Assembly: GCA_020634875.1 (NCBI GenBank)
Contig: JACKAX010000022.1
Location: 1-58,419, forward strand
Direction of reading: 5' to 3'
Source of the DNA: Anaerolineales bacterium
GTDB lineage: Bacteria; Chloroflexota; Anaerolineae; Anaerolineales; JABWBV01
Length of the DNA: 58,419 bases
Under the pieces are notes generated by a model. The model was given only the letters and a program-made list of their open reading frames with translations, did no database searches and was not told the origin of the DNA. The position numbers and the translations under genes are program-made. Numbering within the stretch: the first letter of the stretch is position 1; each line of letters opens with the position of its first letter. Positions 1 through 10,618 of the stretch are shown here, piece by piece.

Positions 1-762
1 GTGTTGAATTACAACCACGCCCTTCAAACCCTGCAAAACTCGGCCGTTTTCAACACAGACTTAATTTTAGAAATTCACCGGATGGTGATGGCGGATTTGC
101 TCCCTGCCCATCAAACAGGGCAATGGCGGCGCGAGCCAGTCGTAGTCAACGATCCACGCACAGGAAACGTTGTTTACTGGCCGCCGGATCATCAAGATGT
201 TCCTGCATTGATGGGGGAGTTGGCCGATTACATCGCGGCGCAAAAGGAAATTCTCGATCCGATTCTGCTGGCAGGCCTGTTTCACAAACAGTTGGTGATC
301 GTTCACCCGTTTATGGATGGCAATGGACGTACCACACGGTTAGCAACGCAGGTTTTGCTTGCAGGGATGGGCTTGAACTTTTTCCCCTTGTTGAGTTTTG
401 AAAATTATTACAATCAGAATGTTACTCGGTACTTTGAAACGGTCGGCGTATACGGCAATTATTACGATCTGACCCCGGACTTCACCCCCTGGCTGGAATA
501 TTTTGCCGGGGGCATTTTGGACGAACTGCTCCGGCTGGAAAAACAAATCCAAAGCACGCAAACGATAGATACTCGTCTTCAACCCCATCATCAAACCATT
601 TTGGACTTTATTACAGAACATGGCTTGATCACCGACCGCGATTACGCAAAGCTGGTAGATCGAGCCAAAGCCACCCGCGCCCTGGATTTCAAGAAATTGA
701 TGGAACTCGGCCTGATCGAGCGCAAAGGTGTTGGGCGAAAAGTGCATTACGTCCGGCGATAA
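1..762 (+). CDS. Fic family protein, N-terminus cut by window edge
   Basis: Fic proteins transfer AMP or another nucleotide moiety onto a hydroxyl side chain of a target protein. The core motif [13 protein letters not shown] is at residues 102-114 of the visible part, with the catalytic His and the phosphate-binding GNGR intact. The last 60 or so residues look like a winged helix, a common arrangement in stand-alone Fic proteins. The reading frame is open from base 1 (GTG), and family members are usually about 370 residues, so the true start and any N-terminal inhibitory helix probably lie outside the window. The DNA methyltransferase gene starts 17 bases after the stop, suggesting co-transcription. 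The family call is firm; the target is unknown. Confidence 0.9.
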   Translation: MLNYNHALQTLQNSAVFNTDLILEIHRMVMADLLPAHQTGQWRREPVVVNDPRTGNVVYWPPDHQDVPALMGELADYIAAQKEILDPILLAGLFHKQLVIVHPFMDGNGRTTRLATQVLLAGMGLNFFPLLSFENYYNQNVTRYFETVGVYGNYYDLTPDFTPWLEYFAGGILDELLRLEKQIQSTQTIDTRLQPHHQTILDFITEHGLITDRDYAKLVDRAKATRALDFKKLMELGLIERKGVGRKVHYVRR

Positions 763-779
763 GCATTTTCAAGAATATC

Positions 780-1646
780 ATGACCAAAACATCCTCCTTC
801 GGCACCAGCAAACGGGAAGCGCACGACGCATCGGAATTTTACAACCGCAACCTGTATAACGACTTCCACAAACCCGCCAAAGCCGATCTGACCATCCCTA
901 TCCCCGCGCCGGAAGGCTGGGCGGATCAGCTTTATCTTGGTTCCTCAACCACGATGGATGCAGTACCGGATAACAGCGTGGGATTGGCGTTCACCTCACC
1001 CCCGTACAATGTAGGGAAGGATTACGATGATGACATGGGGTTTGACGAGTACCTGGGTTTGATCCGCGATGTGGGGCACGAGGTGTACCGCGTGCTTCGA
1101 CCGGGCGGACGGTACGTGGTCAACATCGCCAACCTCGGGCGCAAGCCGTACATTCCCCTACACGCTTTCTTTTACCAGATTCACGGTGTGCTGGGCTTTT
1201 TGCCGATGGGCGAAATCATCTGGCAGAAGGGCAAGGGGGCGAACAGTTCCACCGCGTGGGGGAGTTGGCAGAGTGCGAAAGCCCCGCGCCTGCGGGACAT
1301 TCACGAGTATTTGTTGGTGTTTGCCAAGCTGGATTTTGCCCGCCCCGACAAAGGGGAGAATACGATTGAGCGGGATGAATTTATGGCAGGCACGCTTTCG
1401 ATCTGGGAAATTCCCCCGGAGTCGGCCAAACGGGTCAAACATCCAGCCCCGTTTCCGGTGGCATTGGCCCGGCGGGTGATTGAGTTGTACAGTTACGCGG
1501 GGGACGTGGTGCTCGATCCGTTTGCGGGGTCCGGCACCACCTGTGTGGCCGCGGCGCAAAATGGGCGGCATTACGTGGGGTACGAACTTTCACCTGAGTA
1601 TTTTGAACTGGCAAAGGAGCGGGTTAAAAATGAGGGGAATCAATAA
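780..1646 (+). CDS. Site-specific DNA methyltransferase (beta class, N4-cytosine or N6-adenine)
   Basis: This enzyme transfers a methyl group from S-adenosylmethionine to an exocyclic amino group of a DNA base. The catalytic motif TSPPY (residues 72-76) comes before the AdoMet-binding motif DPFAGSGTT (246-254), the order that defines beta-class enzymes. TSPPY is seen in N4-cytosine and in some N6-adenine enzymes, so the base is not settled. At 288 residues it has normal length with no added target-recognition domain. No restriction endonuclease is visible downstream; a partner could lie upstream of the Fic gene, or this may be an orphan methylase. It is the second gene of a probable operon with the Fic protein. 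Confidence 0.9.
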   Translation: MTKTSSFGTSKREAHDASEFYNRNLYNDFHKPAKADLTIPIPAPEGWADQLYLGSSTTMDAVPDNSVGLAFTSPPYNVGKDYDDDMGFDEYLGLIRDVGHEVYRVLRPGGRYVVNIANLGRKPYIPLHAFFYQIHGVLGFLPMGEIIWQKGKGANSSTAWGSWQSAKAPRLRDIHEYLLVFAKLDFARPDKGENTIERDEFMAGTLSIWEIPPESAKRVKHPAPFPVALARRVIELYSYAGDVVLDPFAGSGTTCVAAAQNGRHYVGYELSPEYFELAKERVKNEGNQ

Positions 1647-1671
1647 CCATTAATCATTCCGAAAGGCGCGT

Positions 1672-1677
1672 TATAAT
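1672..1677 (+). promoter_or_regulatory. -10 box 6 bases before the HD-GYP start codon
   Basis: A perfect TATAAT ends six bases before the ATG at 1684. No Shine-Dalgarno sequence fits between them and no good -35 is visible. Transcription would start at or next to the A of the ATG, giving a leaderless mRNA. Confidence 0.55.
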
Positions 1678-1683
1678 CGCCGA

Positions 1684-3078
1684 ATGCCCCCCTTCTCTCC
1701 ATCCCAAAATCCCATAGATAGTGAAAATAAAAGCGAAATGCGTTTTCGAAATTTACTAGAATTTGCCCCGGATGCTATTATCATCGCCGATCAGCATGGC
1801 CATATCTTAATGGCAAACGCCCAGGCTGAGGCGATGTTTGGCTACTCCCGTGAGCAATTAATTGGCGCTCCTATTGAAATGCTCGTGCCAGCCCCTTTTC
1901 AGGCGGGACATGTCCACTACCGCGAGCGATACATCAAGTCGCCAAATGTGCGCCCGATGGGGATTGGGTATGAACTATTGGGGCAGAAGAAAAATGGGGA
2001 AACGTTTCAAGTCGAGGTCAGCCTGAGTCCGTGGGAAGAGGATGGGGAATTGCTTGTGACCAGCATCATTCGGGATATTTCCGAGCGGAAACGCGTGGAA
2101 CAAGAACTCAACGCAATGGTCGAGTTCGCCCGGTTGAACCCTTCTCCTGTCATTCGGTTAGATGTGAACGGGGTGGTGATCCTTGCCAACCCTGCTGCCC
2201 ACACGTACTTCCAAAAAGATGCTCTAGTTGGAATGCGCTGGCAAGCAGTCTGTCCCAGCGTAGACCAAACAGAACTCGATAAGTTGTTTGAGGCCTCGGG
2301 AAGTTTCTACCAGGAATTTCACTTAGAGGGAAAGTCCCTTTCCCTCCTTTACAATCGGGTCTCAGAAACCAGTTTCGTTCATGTATTTGGCTTTGACATT
2401 ACCTCACAAAAGAACGCAGAGCGGGAACTTCAGGCTTTAACTCAAAACCTGGAAAAGCGTGTTCACGAACGTACCCGGGCTTTACAAGAGAGCATGGATC
2501 GCCTGGAACGTCTTTTTGGGGAAACGATCTATGCGATGGCGAAAGTCGTAGAAACCCGGGATATCTACACTTCCGGGCATCAGGAACGTGTCGCAAAACT
2601 CGCCAGAGAAATCGCCATAAACTTGCATATCCCCACCGATCAGGTAGATGGGGTCTTTATGGCAAGTCTGATCCACGATGTCGGGAAAATTTATGTGCCC
2701 ACCGAAATTTTGACCAAACCAGGAAGGTTGACGGACGTCGAATTTTTGCTCGTCAAGGAACACCCCCGCGTCGGTGCAGAAATCGTCAAAAAGATCGAAT
2801 TCCCCTGGCCCGTTTCAGAGATCATCCTGCAACACCACGAGCGGCTCGATGGATCCGGGTATCCCCAGGGGTTGAAAGATGGCGAAATTTTGTTAGAGAC
2901 GAAAATTCTCTCCGTCGCCGACGTGGTAGAAGCGATGTCCGCCGACCGGCCTTATCGCCGTTCGATGCCTCTTGAAAAAGTTCTCGCTTACATTCAAAAC
3001 AGAATGGGGACAGAATTTGACACACTTGTGGTTGAGACCTGTGTGCGCTTATTTAAAGAACAGGGTTTTCATTTTTAG
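1684..3078 (+). CDS. PAS-PAS-HD-GYP cyclic di-GMP phosphodiesterase
   Basis: This is a predicted cytoplasmic sensor that hydrolyses cyclic di-GMP. A first PAS domain covers roughly residues 18-140 and a second weaker PAS 145-250, followed by a short coiled linker and an HD-GYP domain from about 275 to the C-terminus. The metal-binding His-Asp pair is in LIHDVGK (329-335), and the diagnostic motif HHERLDGSGYP is at 384-394, so the catalytic site is intact. No membrane segments are present. The start is set by the promoter: a TATAAT lies only six bases upstream of the ATG, implying a leaderless transcript. The ligand of the PAS domains is unknown. The gene converges on the methyltransferase gene downstream. 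Confidence 0.93.
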   Translation: MPPFSPSQNPIDSENKSEMRFRNLLEFAPDAIIIADQHGHILMANAQAEAMFGYSREQLIGAPIEMLVPAPFQAGHVHYRERYIKSPNVRPMGIGYELLGQKKNGETFQVEVSLSPWEEDGELLVTSIIRDISERKRVEQELNAMVEFARLNPSPVIRLDVNGVVILANPAAHTYFQKDALVGMRWQAVCPSVDQTELDKLFEASGSFYQEFHLEGKSLSLLYNRVSETSFVHVFGFDITSQKNAERELQALTQNLEKRVHERTRALQESMDRLERLFGETIYAMAKVVETRDIYTSGHQERVAKLAREIAINLHIPTDQVDGVFMASLIHDVGKIYVPTEILTKPGRLTDVEFLLVKEHPRVGAEIVKKIEFPWPVSEIILQHHERLDGSGYPQGLKDGEILLETKILSVADVVEAMSADRPYRRSMPLEKVLAYIQNRMGTEFDTLVVETCVRLFKEQGFHF

Positions 3079-3106
3079 CCCCGCTCATATTTTAGCCCCG
3101 CTCATA
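3073..3106. repeat. 17-bp perfect tandem duplication across two convergent gene ends
   Basis: The unit TTTTAGCCCCGCTCATA occurs twice head to tail (3073-3089 and 3090-3106). The first copy contains the TAG stop of the HD-GYP gene. The second contains the TGA stop of the methyltransferase on the other strand. It looks like a replication slippage product. Confidence 0.85.
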
Positions 3107-3626
3107 TCCGATACAAATACACCCGATGCTCTAAATCTTCCGCGACCAGTTCCCAATCGGGAAACGGAAACGCATTCGACACCACCCGCGCCCCAGGGTG
3201 CAGTTCCTCCCGTAATTTATCCGCCAGCCGCCGGTTAGTGGAGGTCAACAGATAACACACCACCACATCCGCATCGCGCAAATCTTGTGTAAAAAAATCT
3301 CCTTGACGGACCTCCACGCAGTTTCGTATCCCCAACAACCCCGCTACCCCACGCGTCCACCACACCCGCAACGGATCCAACTCAATCCCCACGGCCCGTG
3401 CCCCAAACATCCGCACTGCCGCAAACAACACCCGCCCATCCCCCGAACCCAAATCGTACACCGTTTCCCCTGGGTGCACCTCTGCCATCTCCAGCAACCG
3501 GCGCACCGTGCGGCGTTTCGTTGGCACCCACGGCGCACCATGTGCGCTCACCCACAACGTAGACATCACAGTGTAAGCCATCCACCCAACCAACACAATC
3601 ACAAGTACAGGAATCCAGAACGACAT
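3102..3626 (-). CDS. Membrane-anchored class I methyltransferase, FAM173/ATPSCKMT-like
   Basis: This 174-residue protein has one N-terminal membrane segment (residues 4-26) followed by a compact Rossmann methyltransferase domain. The AdoMet-binding motif YDLGSGDGR lies at 57-65. The pattern of N-terminal anchor, a VPTKRRTVRRLLEMA helix before motif I, an acidic residue pair ending motif II (GIELDP) and a late FPFPDWELV segment recalls eukaryotic FAM173 proteins, which methylate lysines in ATP synthase c-subunit and ADP/ATP translocase. The resemblance is by eye, so a lysine-methylating role is inference. A TATAAT sits eight bases before the ATG, so the mRNA is probably leaderless. No operon partner is present. 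Confidence 0.75.
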   Translation of the reverse strand: MSFWIPVLVIVLVGWMAYTVMSTLWVSAHGAPWVPTKRRTVRRLLEMAEVHPGETVYDLGSGDGRVLFAAVRMFGARAVGIELDPLRVWWTRGVAGLLGIRNCVEVRQGDFFTQDLRDADVVVCYLLTSTNRRLADKLREELHPGARVVSNAFPFPDWELVAEDLEHRVYLYRI

Positions 3627-3634
3627 GGGAGCCT

Positions 3635-3640
3635 ATTATA
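3635..3640 (-). promoter_or_regulatory. -10 box 8 bases before the FAM173-like start codon
   Basis: On the minus strand the sequence reads TATAAT, eight bases, then ATG at 3626. The gap has no purine-rich ribosome-binding site. This is another candidate leaderless promoter. Confidence 0.5.
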
Positions 3641-3706
3641 AGAGATTACTCATCCCCGCATCATTTCTTCCAACAGGTTGATACAATTTTAGCCAGGAGA
3701 CAACCT

Positions 3707-5002
3707 ATGGAAAAAACTAACCGCTTCCTTTGGTTCCTAGCATTAATCCTGAGCACCTTGGCCTGCGCCACCCTAACCGGAGGCCCAACCGCGCCTCCTG
3801 TTGCCCAGCCCAACCTTGTTCGCCCCTCCAACGGCCTGATCGCCTTCCTCGGCACGGATGGCAATGTTTTTACGGTTGACGAAACCGGAGCAAACCTCCT
3901 CGCCCTTACAAATGATGCCCACCCACGCGTCCCAGGCGGCCCCGTCCGGGTTTACCAACACCCGACCTGGACCCGCGACGGGCAACACCTGGCCTACGTT
4001 TTCCTTGAACTCGCAGGGGGCGAGCAGACTGCCCGCATCCTTGTTACCGGTCCAAACACTGCCCAGACCACCGAAATTTTCAATAGCGCGGATGAAGCAC
4101 CCTTCTATTTATATTGGTCCCCGGACAACAACACCCTCAGCTTTCTCACCCAATCCACCGCCGCGGACCTCTCCCTACGATTAGCATTCCTCGATGGCAC
4201 AGCCTCCCGCGTGGCAGACACCGGCCAACCTTATTATTGGGTTTGGTCACCTGCGGGAGATGAAATCTTCGTCCACAAAGGTGGCGCGCAGGCCACGAAT
4301 CCCCATGCCCGTCTTGCCCATTTTTTTTCCGTAGATGGCAAAACACAAACCTTCGAACTCGAACCCGGACGGTTTCAAGCTCCCGGTTGGTCCCCCGACG
4401 GCACGCAATTTCTCGCCGCAACCGGCGACGCGCTCATCGTGTTTGACCGGGCCGGGCACATTGTCCAAACTATCGCCGCTTACGATCTTTCGATTTCTGC
4501 TACCTGGTCCCCTGACGGACAACAAATCGCCTACCTCCCTACCAACTCAGCCGGCGGTGGGTTTCTCGGCACACTCACCGTGCAAACCGCCACCGGAAAC
4601 ATCTACACCCCCTCCGACCCAACCGTCTTTGCCTACTTCTGGGCACCGGACAGCCAAAAAATCGCCTACTTCACCTTCAGCAACGGGACCGACGCGGACG
4701 CCGCCACCCTCATCAGCACCCACCCCCAACAAATGCCTCGCCTCTCCCTCAACGTGATGGATACCACCACCGGCGCAACCCACCGTTTGATCACCTTCCA
4801 ACCCACCGAAGACTTTCTCGGAATTCTCCCCTTTTTCGATCAATATCACCACTCCGCCACGATCTGGGCACCGGACAGCACGGCCCTCGTCTACACCGCC
4901 CCCAATGCTGATGGCATCCCAGGCGTGTGGGTCATCCCCGCCGCGGGCGGCCCTCCCACTCAAATTGCCAACGGAACCGAGGCGTTTTGGTCATGGAAAT
5001 AA
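3707..5002 (+). CDS. TolB-like beta-propeller lipoprotein
   Basis: This 431-residue protein begins with a type II signal peptide: a hydrophobic stretch ending in the lipobox LSTLAC, with Cys20 as the predicted lipidated residue. The rest carries repeated WSPDG/WAPDS-type blades (for example near residues 144, 227, 265 and 313), typical of WD40-like TolB propellers. It is expected to sit on the outer face of the membrane. The start is supported by an AGGAG sequence seven to eight bases upstream. It is monocistronic, with a terminator four bases after the stop. Binding partner and function are unknown. Confidence 0.85.
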   Translation: MEKTNRFLWFLALILSTLACATLTGGPTAPPVAQPNLVRPSNGLIAFLGTDGNVFTVDETGANLLALTNDAHPRVPGGPVRVYQHPTWTRDGQHLAYVFLELAGGEQTARILVTGPNTAQTTEIFNSADEAPFYLYWSPDNNTLSFLTQSTAADLSLRLAFLDGTASRVADTGQPYYWVWSPAGDEIFVHKGGAQATNPHARLAHFFSVDGKTQTFELEPGRFQAPGWSPDGTQFLAATGDALIVFDRAGHIVQTIAAYDLSISATWSPDGQQIAYLPTNSAGGGFLGTLTVQTATGNIYTPSDPTVFAYFWAPDSQKIAYFTFSNGTDADAATLISTHPQQMPRLSLNVMDTTTGATHRLITFQPTEDFLGILPFFDQYHHSATIWAPDSTALVYTAPNADGIPGVWVIPAAGGPPTQIANGTEAFWSWK

Positions 5003-5005
5003 ACG

Positions 5006-5044
5006 AAAAAAGAGCCTCCAGAACGTGCTGGAGGCTCTTTTTTT
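5006..5044. terminator. Bidirectional intrinsic terminator
   Basis: An 11-bp perfect stem (5011-5021 with 5028-5038) has an A-run before it and a T-run after it. It sits between the convergent lipoprotein and malic enzyme genes and can serve both. Confidence 0.9.
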
Positions 5045-5057
5045 CGAGAGAATAAAA

Positions 5058-7313
<2,256 letters not shown>

Positions 7314-7435
7314 GTTTTACTCCTAAAGATTGTTCCTTTGAGAACTGTAACGCATAGAATGGGGAAATTTCTCAAGGCAGATATTGTACTCCCCACGTCG
7401 GGTGACGATGTCCTGATTTCAAAGGGACAATTTTC

Positions 7436-7476
7436 ACCAAAAAAAAGATGCCCGAACCATGCGAATTCGGGCATCT
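7436..7476 (-). terminator. Intrinsic terminator of the bactofilin-repeat gene
   Basis: An 11-bp perfect stem (7446-7456 with 7466-7476) is followed on the minus strand by a U-run, encoded by the A-run before 7446. It lies just past the stop codon at 7501. Confidence 0.85.
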
Positions 7477-7500
7477 TTCAGAAAATCAAGAACAAAAAGT

Positions 7501-8835
7501 CTATACAGATTGATCGGCGATTCCCGTAGGAAGTACCGGTTGACGCAGATTCTGGATGAGTAGCCACAACGCGCCAAGGCCAAAGAGGGTCAAGACAAAG
7601 TTGAACAGCCAACCAATATACGGTAGGGCAATTAAGATGACGATCAGGAGGACGCCCAATAACAGAGGCCAGATCACCTTTTCTGCAGCAGAAGGGCTGA
7701 GTTTGTTCAGAATCCACTTACCCACGGCGTACCCGACAACCAATTTGGACAGGTAGAGGAGCAAGAGAACGAAAAGGACGAACCCCGCAAAAATCACACC
7801 CAAGGCTAGCCAGACAATTGCACCCCCAAGGCCGCCCAAGCGCACTAACGCGAATCCCAAACCCAACAAAATCGCCACGCCGAAAAGGATCGTGGCCACA
7901 ATCGGAAAACCAAAGTACATCACCGTACCCCACCCCAGGCTAGGCAGGGGTTTCGCGACGAGTTCCCCGCCCAAGCGTTGGAACCAGACTGGGATCAGCC
8001 ACGCCACAAGCAAACTCAAAAGGACTAATGTGATGAGACGTTGAACGTTTTCCAGCAAGCGGGTGACGATGGGATTTTGTTGCACGACCGGGGTGGTGGT
8101 CTCAGAGGTCACGGGTGGGAAGGTATGTTGCACCTTACCCAACACCTGATTCAAGTTTAGATCATATTCGCGAGAACTGGTGTATTCCACATTGCCGCTG
8201 ACTTCCGCTTCGGGACCAAAGGTCAAACCGCCGGAGACAGTGGGAATAGAGGGCATTTCTGGTGTTCCAGTAAAGGGGTTATAAGGCATGGCACCTTCGG
8301 GGGTACCGACTTCTGCTTTTAGATCGCCGCCTACCTTGCCATGGATCGACAGGCCATTCGCACCTGCCATCACATCCTGCGCTACATCCCCGCCCAGAAG
8401 GGCCTGATATCCACCAAACAGTACCCCGCCGCCTACCGTACTGCCGGACATCGTTTCCAGGCTGTACGCTCCAGCCAGAAGATCATCCCCAATCTTGGCG
8501 TCTTTGCCAAGCACCAAGGCCCCGGTCCCCACGCGAACATCGTCTCCAACCGTGCCATTAATGGTGACGCTTTGGGCGAAGGCAATGAGATCGCCTTCTA
8601 CCGTACCATTAATGACAACTGTTTGTGCGCCAACTACCAGATCCCCTTGAATAGTCCCATTGACGGTAAAGGTAGTGGCACCACCGTACAAATCGTCTGC
8701 GATGACTTCATTTTCGCCGATAACCACCGTATCGCCCCCACGCTCATCAAAAGCGAAGGCGACAGGGACAAGGACAAAGAGGAAGATCAACATGCAACTT
8801 ATCATTGCAAACCGTTTCCATATGGATGGTTTCAT
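7501..8835 (-). CDS. Secreted bactofilin-repeat protein with polytopic C-terminal membrane domain
   Basis: This 444-residue protein starts with a signal peptide or anchor (residues 8-29). From about 35 to 190 it has short repeated turns of the type VNGTIQGDLVVGAQ, VINGTVEGDLIAF and ITINGTVGDDV, the beta-helical pattern of bactofilins. A Pro/Thr-rich linker follows, then five or six membrane segments from about residue 265. Ordinary bactofilins are cytoplasmic and lack both a signal and this membrane part, so here the beta-helix should face outside. An AAGGAGG ribosome-binding site five bases before the ATG fixes the start. A scaffold or surface-organising role is inference. It is monocistronic. 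Confidence 0.8.
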   Translation of the reverse strand: MKPSIWKRFAMISCMLIFLFVLVPVAFAFDERGGDTVVIGENEVIADDLYGGATTFTVNGTIQGDLVVGAQTVVINGTVEGDLIAFAQSVTINGTVGDDVRVGTGALVLGKDAKIGDDLLAGAYSLETMSGSTVGGGVLFGGYQALLGGDVAQDVMAGANGLSIHGKVGGDLKAEVGTPEGAMPYNPFTGTPEMPSIPTVSGGLTFGPEAEVSGNVEYTSSREYDLNLNQVLGKVQHTFPPVTSETTTPVVQQNPIVTRLLENVQRLITLVLLSLLVAWLIPVWFQRLGGELVAKPLPSLGWGTVMYFGFPIVATILFGVAILLGLGFALVRLGGLGGAIVWLALGVIFAGFVLFVLLLLYLSKLVVGYAVGKWILNKLSPSAAEKVIWPLLLGVLLIVILIALPYIGWLFNFVLTLFGLGALWLLIQNLRQPVLPTGIADQSV

Positions 8836-9018
8836 AAAAGCCTCCTTAAGGTCAATTTCTCGACCAGATAAAAATATTTTCTTTAGAGCTTAGCCCTAAA
8901 TATGTTATGGCACAAGGGAACCAATTCTATTATCCAAAAAATAGCTTCTTCTCAAAAGTGGCAAATGTCCTTGTGAAAATTAGACACTTTACCTCGTTAT
9001 GTAATACGCAAATGGGAT

Positions 9019-9048
9019 AAAAAAAGATGCGGCTCAGTAAGCCGCACC
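9019..9048 (-). terminator. Terminator after the anti-sigma gene
   Basis: A short GC-rich hairpin (stem TGCGGC 9028-9033 with GCCGCA 9041-9046) is followed by a U-run on the minus strand. It lies about 30 bases past the anti-sigma stop. The rest of 8836-9078 shows nothing beyond the upstream region of the bactofilin-repeat gene. Confidence 0.75.
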
Positions 9049-9078
9049 TTTTTCTACTTAATTCCCAAAAATTGCGAT

Positions 9079-9492
9079 TTATCGCGTCTCTTTCAATGTA
9101 AGAAACGTCCAGGCATATGCAACCCAAGCCAGCACCGCGCCGACACCAAAGGCCAGTGCCATCTGCGATGCATCGCGGATCATCCACCACCGTACCCCTT
9201 CGTCGCCACCAAAGGCAACGGTAAATGGCGATAACGTGCAAAACAAGGCGAAGCCAAACAGGATCGAGCGCAAGCGCAAGGTGCTTTTTACGCGCTGGAG
9301 GATTTCTTTTTCCTGGCCAGGGGAGGAAAGGTTGGGGGTCAGCACCTCCAACGGCGGTTGGGAATAGACCAGTTCGGCAAAAGCCGGGTCTTGCCGGAAA
9401 AATTCTTCGATGAGGGTACGGGTATCTATGCTTGCCTCCCCGGAAAGGTAAACGGGTAACAAGTCGGTGATGACATCACGGGAAATGTTCAT
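9079..9492 (-). CDS. Membrane anti-sigma-like protein without zinc-binding residues
   Basis: A 137-residue protein whose N-terminal part, beginning MNISRDVITDLLPVYLSGE, resembles the N-terminal helices of ECF anti-sigma factors but lacks the His-Cys zinc ligands. Two membrane segments follow at roughly residues 70-90 and 105-130. It probably holds the co-encoded sigma factor at the membrane. An in-frame upstream start exists, but the ATG at 9492 has a GGAG site at the right distance and begins the conserved segment. It follows the sigma gene by 27 bases in the same operon and is followed by a terminator. Confidence 0.75.
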   Translation of the reverse strand: MNISRDVITDLLPVYLSGEASIDTRTLIEEFFRQDPAFAELVYSQPPLEVLTPNLSSPGQEKEILQRVKSTLRLRSILFGFALFCTLSPFTVAFGGDEGVRWWMIRDASQMALAFGVGAVLAWVAYAWTFLTLKETR

Positions 9493-9519
9493 GGGGGCTT
9501 CTCCTTTTTTGTACACTTA

Positions 9520-10008
9520 TCACTTTATCACTTCATCACGCCGCGCAAACGCCGCCATTTTCAACCGCGCCCGGTGAACTTTTACTTTCACAGCGGCAAG
9601 GGAGAGGCCGAGGGCGGTGGCAATATCTTCGTAGGGGAGTTCGTCGCGGACACGCATCAGGAGGGCAGTGCGATCCGGTTCGGACAGGGTTTGTAAGGCT
9701 GCGAGGATGGTGCGGTATTCGTCCTGTTGGGCGGCAAGATGTTCAGGGCCGGGGTGGGAGTCCGGGAGCATCTCATCCAGAGAGGTTTGGCGTTTGGCTT
9801 TGTGCCAGGCTTGCAGGTAGAGATTGCGGGTGATAGTAAATAGGTAGGCTTTCACGGTCTCCGTGCGAATGGGTTTGGGGGAGACCAGGGCGCGGACAAA
9901 GGTTTCGCTCGTCAGGTCATCGGCCCAGGCGGGGTCGCCGCAAAGGCCAAGGGCAAAGCGGTAAACGTCCAGGGCATATTTCTGGTAGATCTCGTTCAGT
10001 GTGGCCAT
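9520..10008 (-). CDS. ECF-type RNA polymerase sigma factor
   Basis: This is a 162-residue sigma-70 family factor. Region 2 is recognisable around DDLTSETFVRAL, and region 4 around LPYEDIATALGLSLAAVKVK with its helix-turn-helix, joined by a short linker, the compact ECF layout. It would direct RNA polymerase to a small regulon in response to an envelope or stress signal relayed by the membrane protein encoded next. The frame is open for 49 codons upstream, but the conserved domain begins at the ATG at 10008 (MATLNEIYQKY). It is divergent from pncC with 64 bases between the start codons. Confidence 0.92.
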   Translation of the reverse strand: MATLNEIYQKYALDVYRFALGLCGDPAWADDLTSETFVRALVSPKPIRTETVKAYLFTITRNLYLQAWHKAKRQTSLDEMLPDSHPGPEHLAAQQDEYRTILAALQTLSEPDRTALLMRVRDELPYEDIATALGLSLAAVKVKVHRARLKMAAFARRDEVIK

Positions 10009-10059
10009 CGGGTTACTTTTATCATATCCGTTCAAGGGGAAAAAGTTACAGAACTCTTG

Positions 10060-10065
10060 TATAAT
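10060..10065 (+). promoter_or_regulatory. -10 box 7 bases before the pncC start codon
   Basis: A perfect TATAAT is followed by seven pyrimidine-rich bases and the ATG at 10073. There is no ribosome-binding site and no clear -35. This is a candidate leaderless start. Confidence 0.55.
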
Positions 10066-10072
10066 TCGCCCC

Positions 10073-10561
10073 ATGCCTGAAACCCCCTTAGAAATCCAGG
10101 TCGGAGACCTGCTCCGCGTCCATAACCTTACCCTTGTCACCGCTGAATCTTGCACGGGTGGGTTGATCGGTCATTTGCTGACGAACGTGCCTGGCTCATC
10201 GGCGTATTATTTGGGCGGGGTGGTGGCCTATGCGTATGAAGCCAAAGTGGCCTTGTTGGGGGTGGATTGGGAGACATTACAAAAATTTGGGGCGGTGAGT
10301 GAAGAAGTCGCCCTACAAATGGCGCGGGGGGCGCGAGCGGTGTTAAAAGGGGATATTGCTGTTTCCGTCACTGGCATTGCTGGACCTGGCGGAGGAATGC
10401 CCAATAAACCAGTGGGACTTACCTGGATTGCCCTTAGTACGCCCGACGGGGATTACGCACAACACTTCATTTGGCAGGGGAATCGCGAGGGGAATAAACA
10501 GTCTTCGGCACTGGCCGCGTTGCACATGGTCATCCAGTATTTGCAAAATCAACCGGCATAA
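10073..10561 (+). CDS. pncC: CinA C-terminal family nicotinamide-nucleotide amidohydrolase
   Basis: PncC deamidates nicotinamide mononucleotide to nicotinate mononucleotide in pyridine nucleotide recycling. The 162-residue protein is a stand-alone CinA C-terminal domain with the TAESCTGG motif at residues 23-30, a VAYAYEAK segment and the SVTGIAGPGGG motif near 101-111. It lacks the N-terminal MoCF-like domain of full CinA, as many bacterial PncC proteins do. The ATG at 10073 is preferred because it lies just downstream of a TATAAT; a longer frame from 10001 would include the promoter. It is divergent from the ECF sigma gene. Confidence 0.92.
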   Translation: MPETPLEIQVGDLLRVHNLTLVTAESCTGGLIGHLLTNVPGSSAYYLGGVVAYAYEAKVALLGVDWETLQKFGAVSEEVALQMARGARAVLKGDIAVSVTGIAGPGGGMPNKPVGLTWIALSTPDGDYAQHFIWQGNREGNKQSSALAALHMVIQYLQNQPA

Positions 10562-10618
10562 CTCCTTTTTAACTAGAACGCCCCATGCGTTATTCCATTT
10601 CTGTTTTTGGAGACCACA

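Noticed and set aside
4335..4757. Pro/Thr/Ser-rich 140-codon frame
   Set aside because: It is a frame-shifted reading of the TolB-like lipoprotein gene with no ribosome-binding site.
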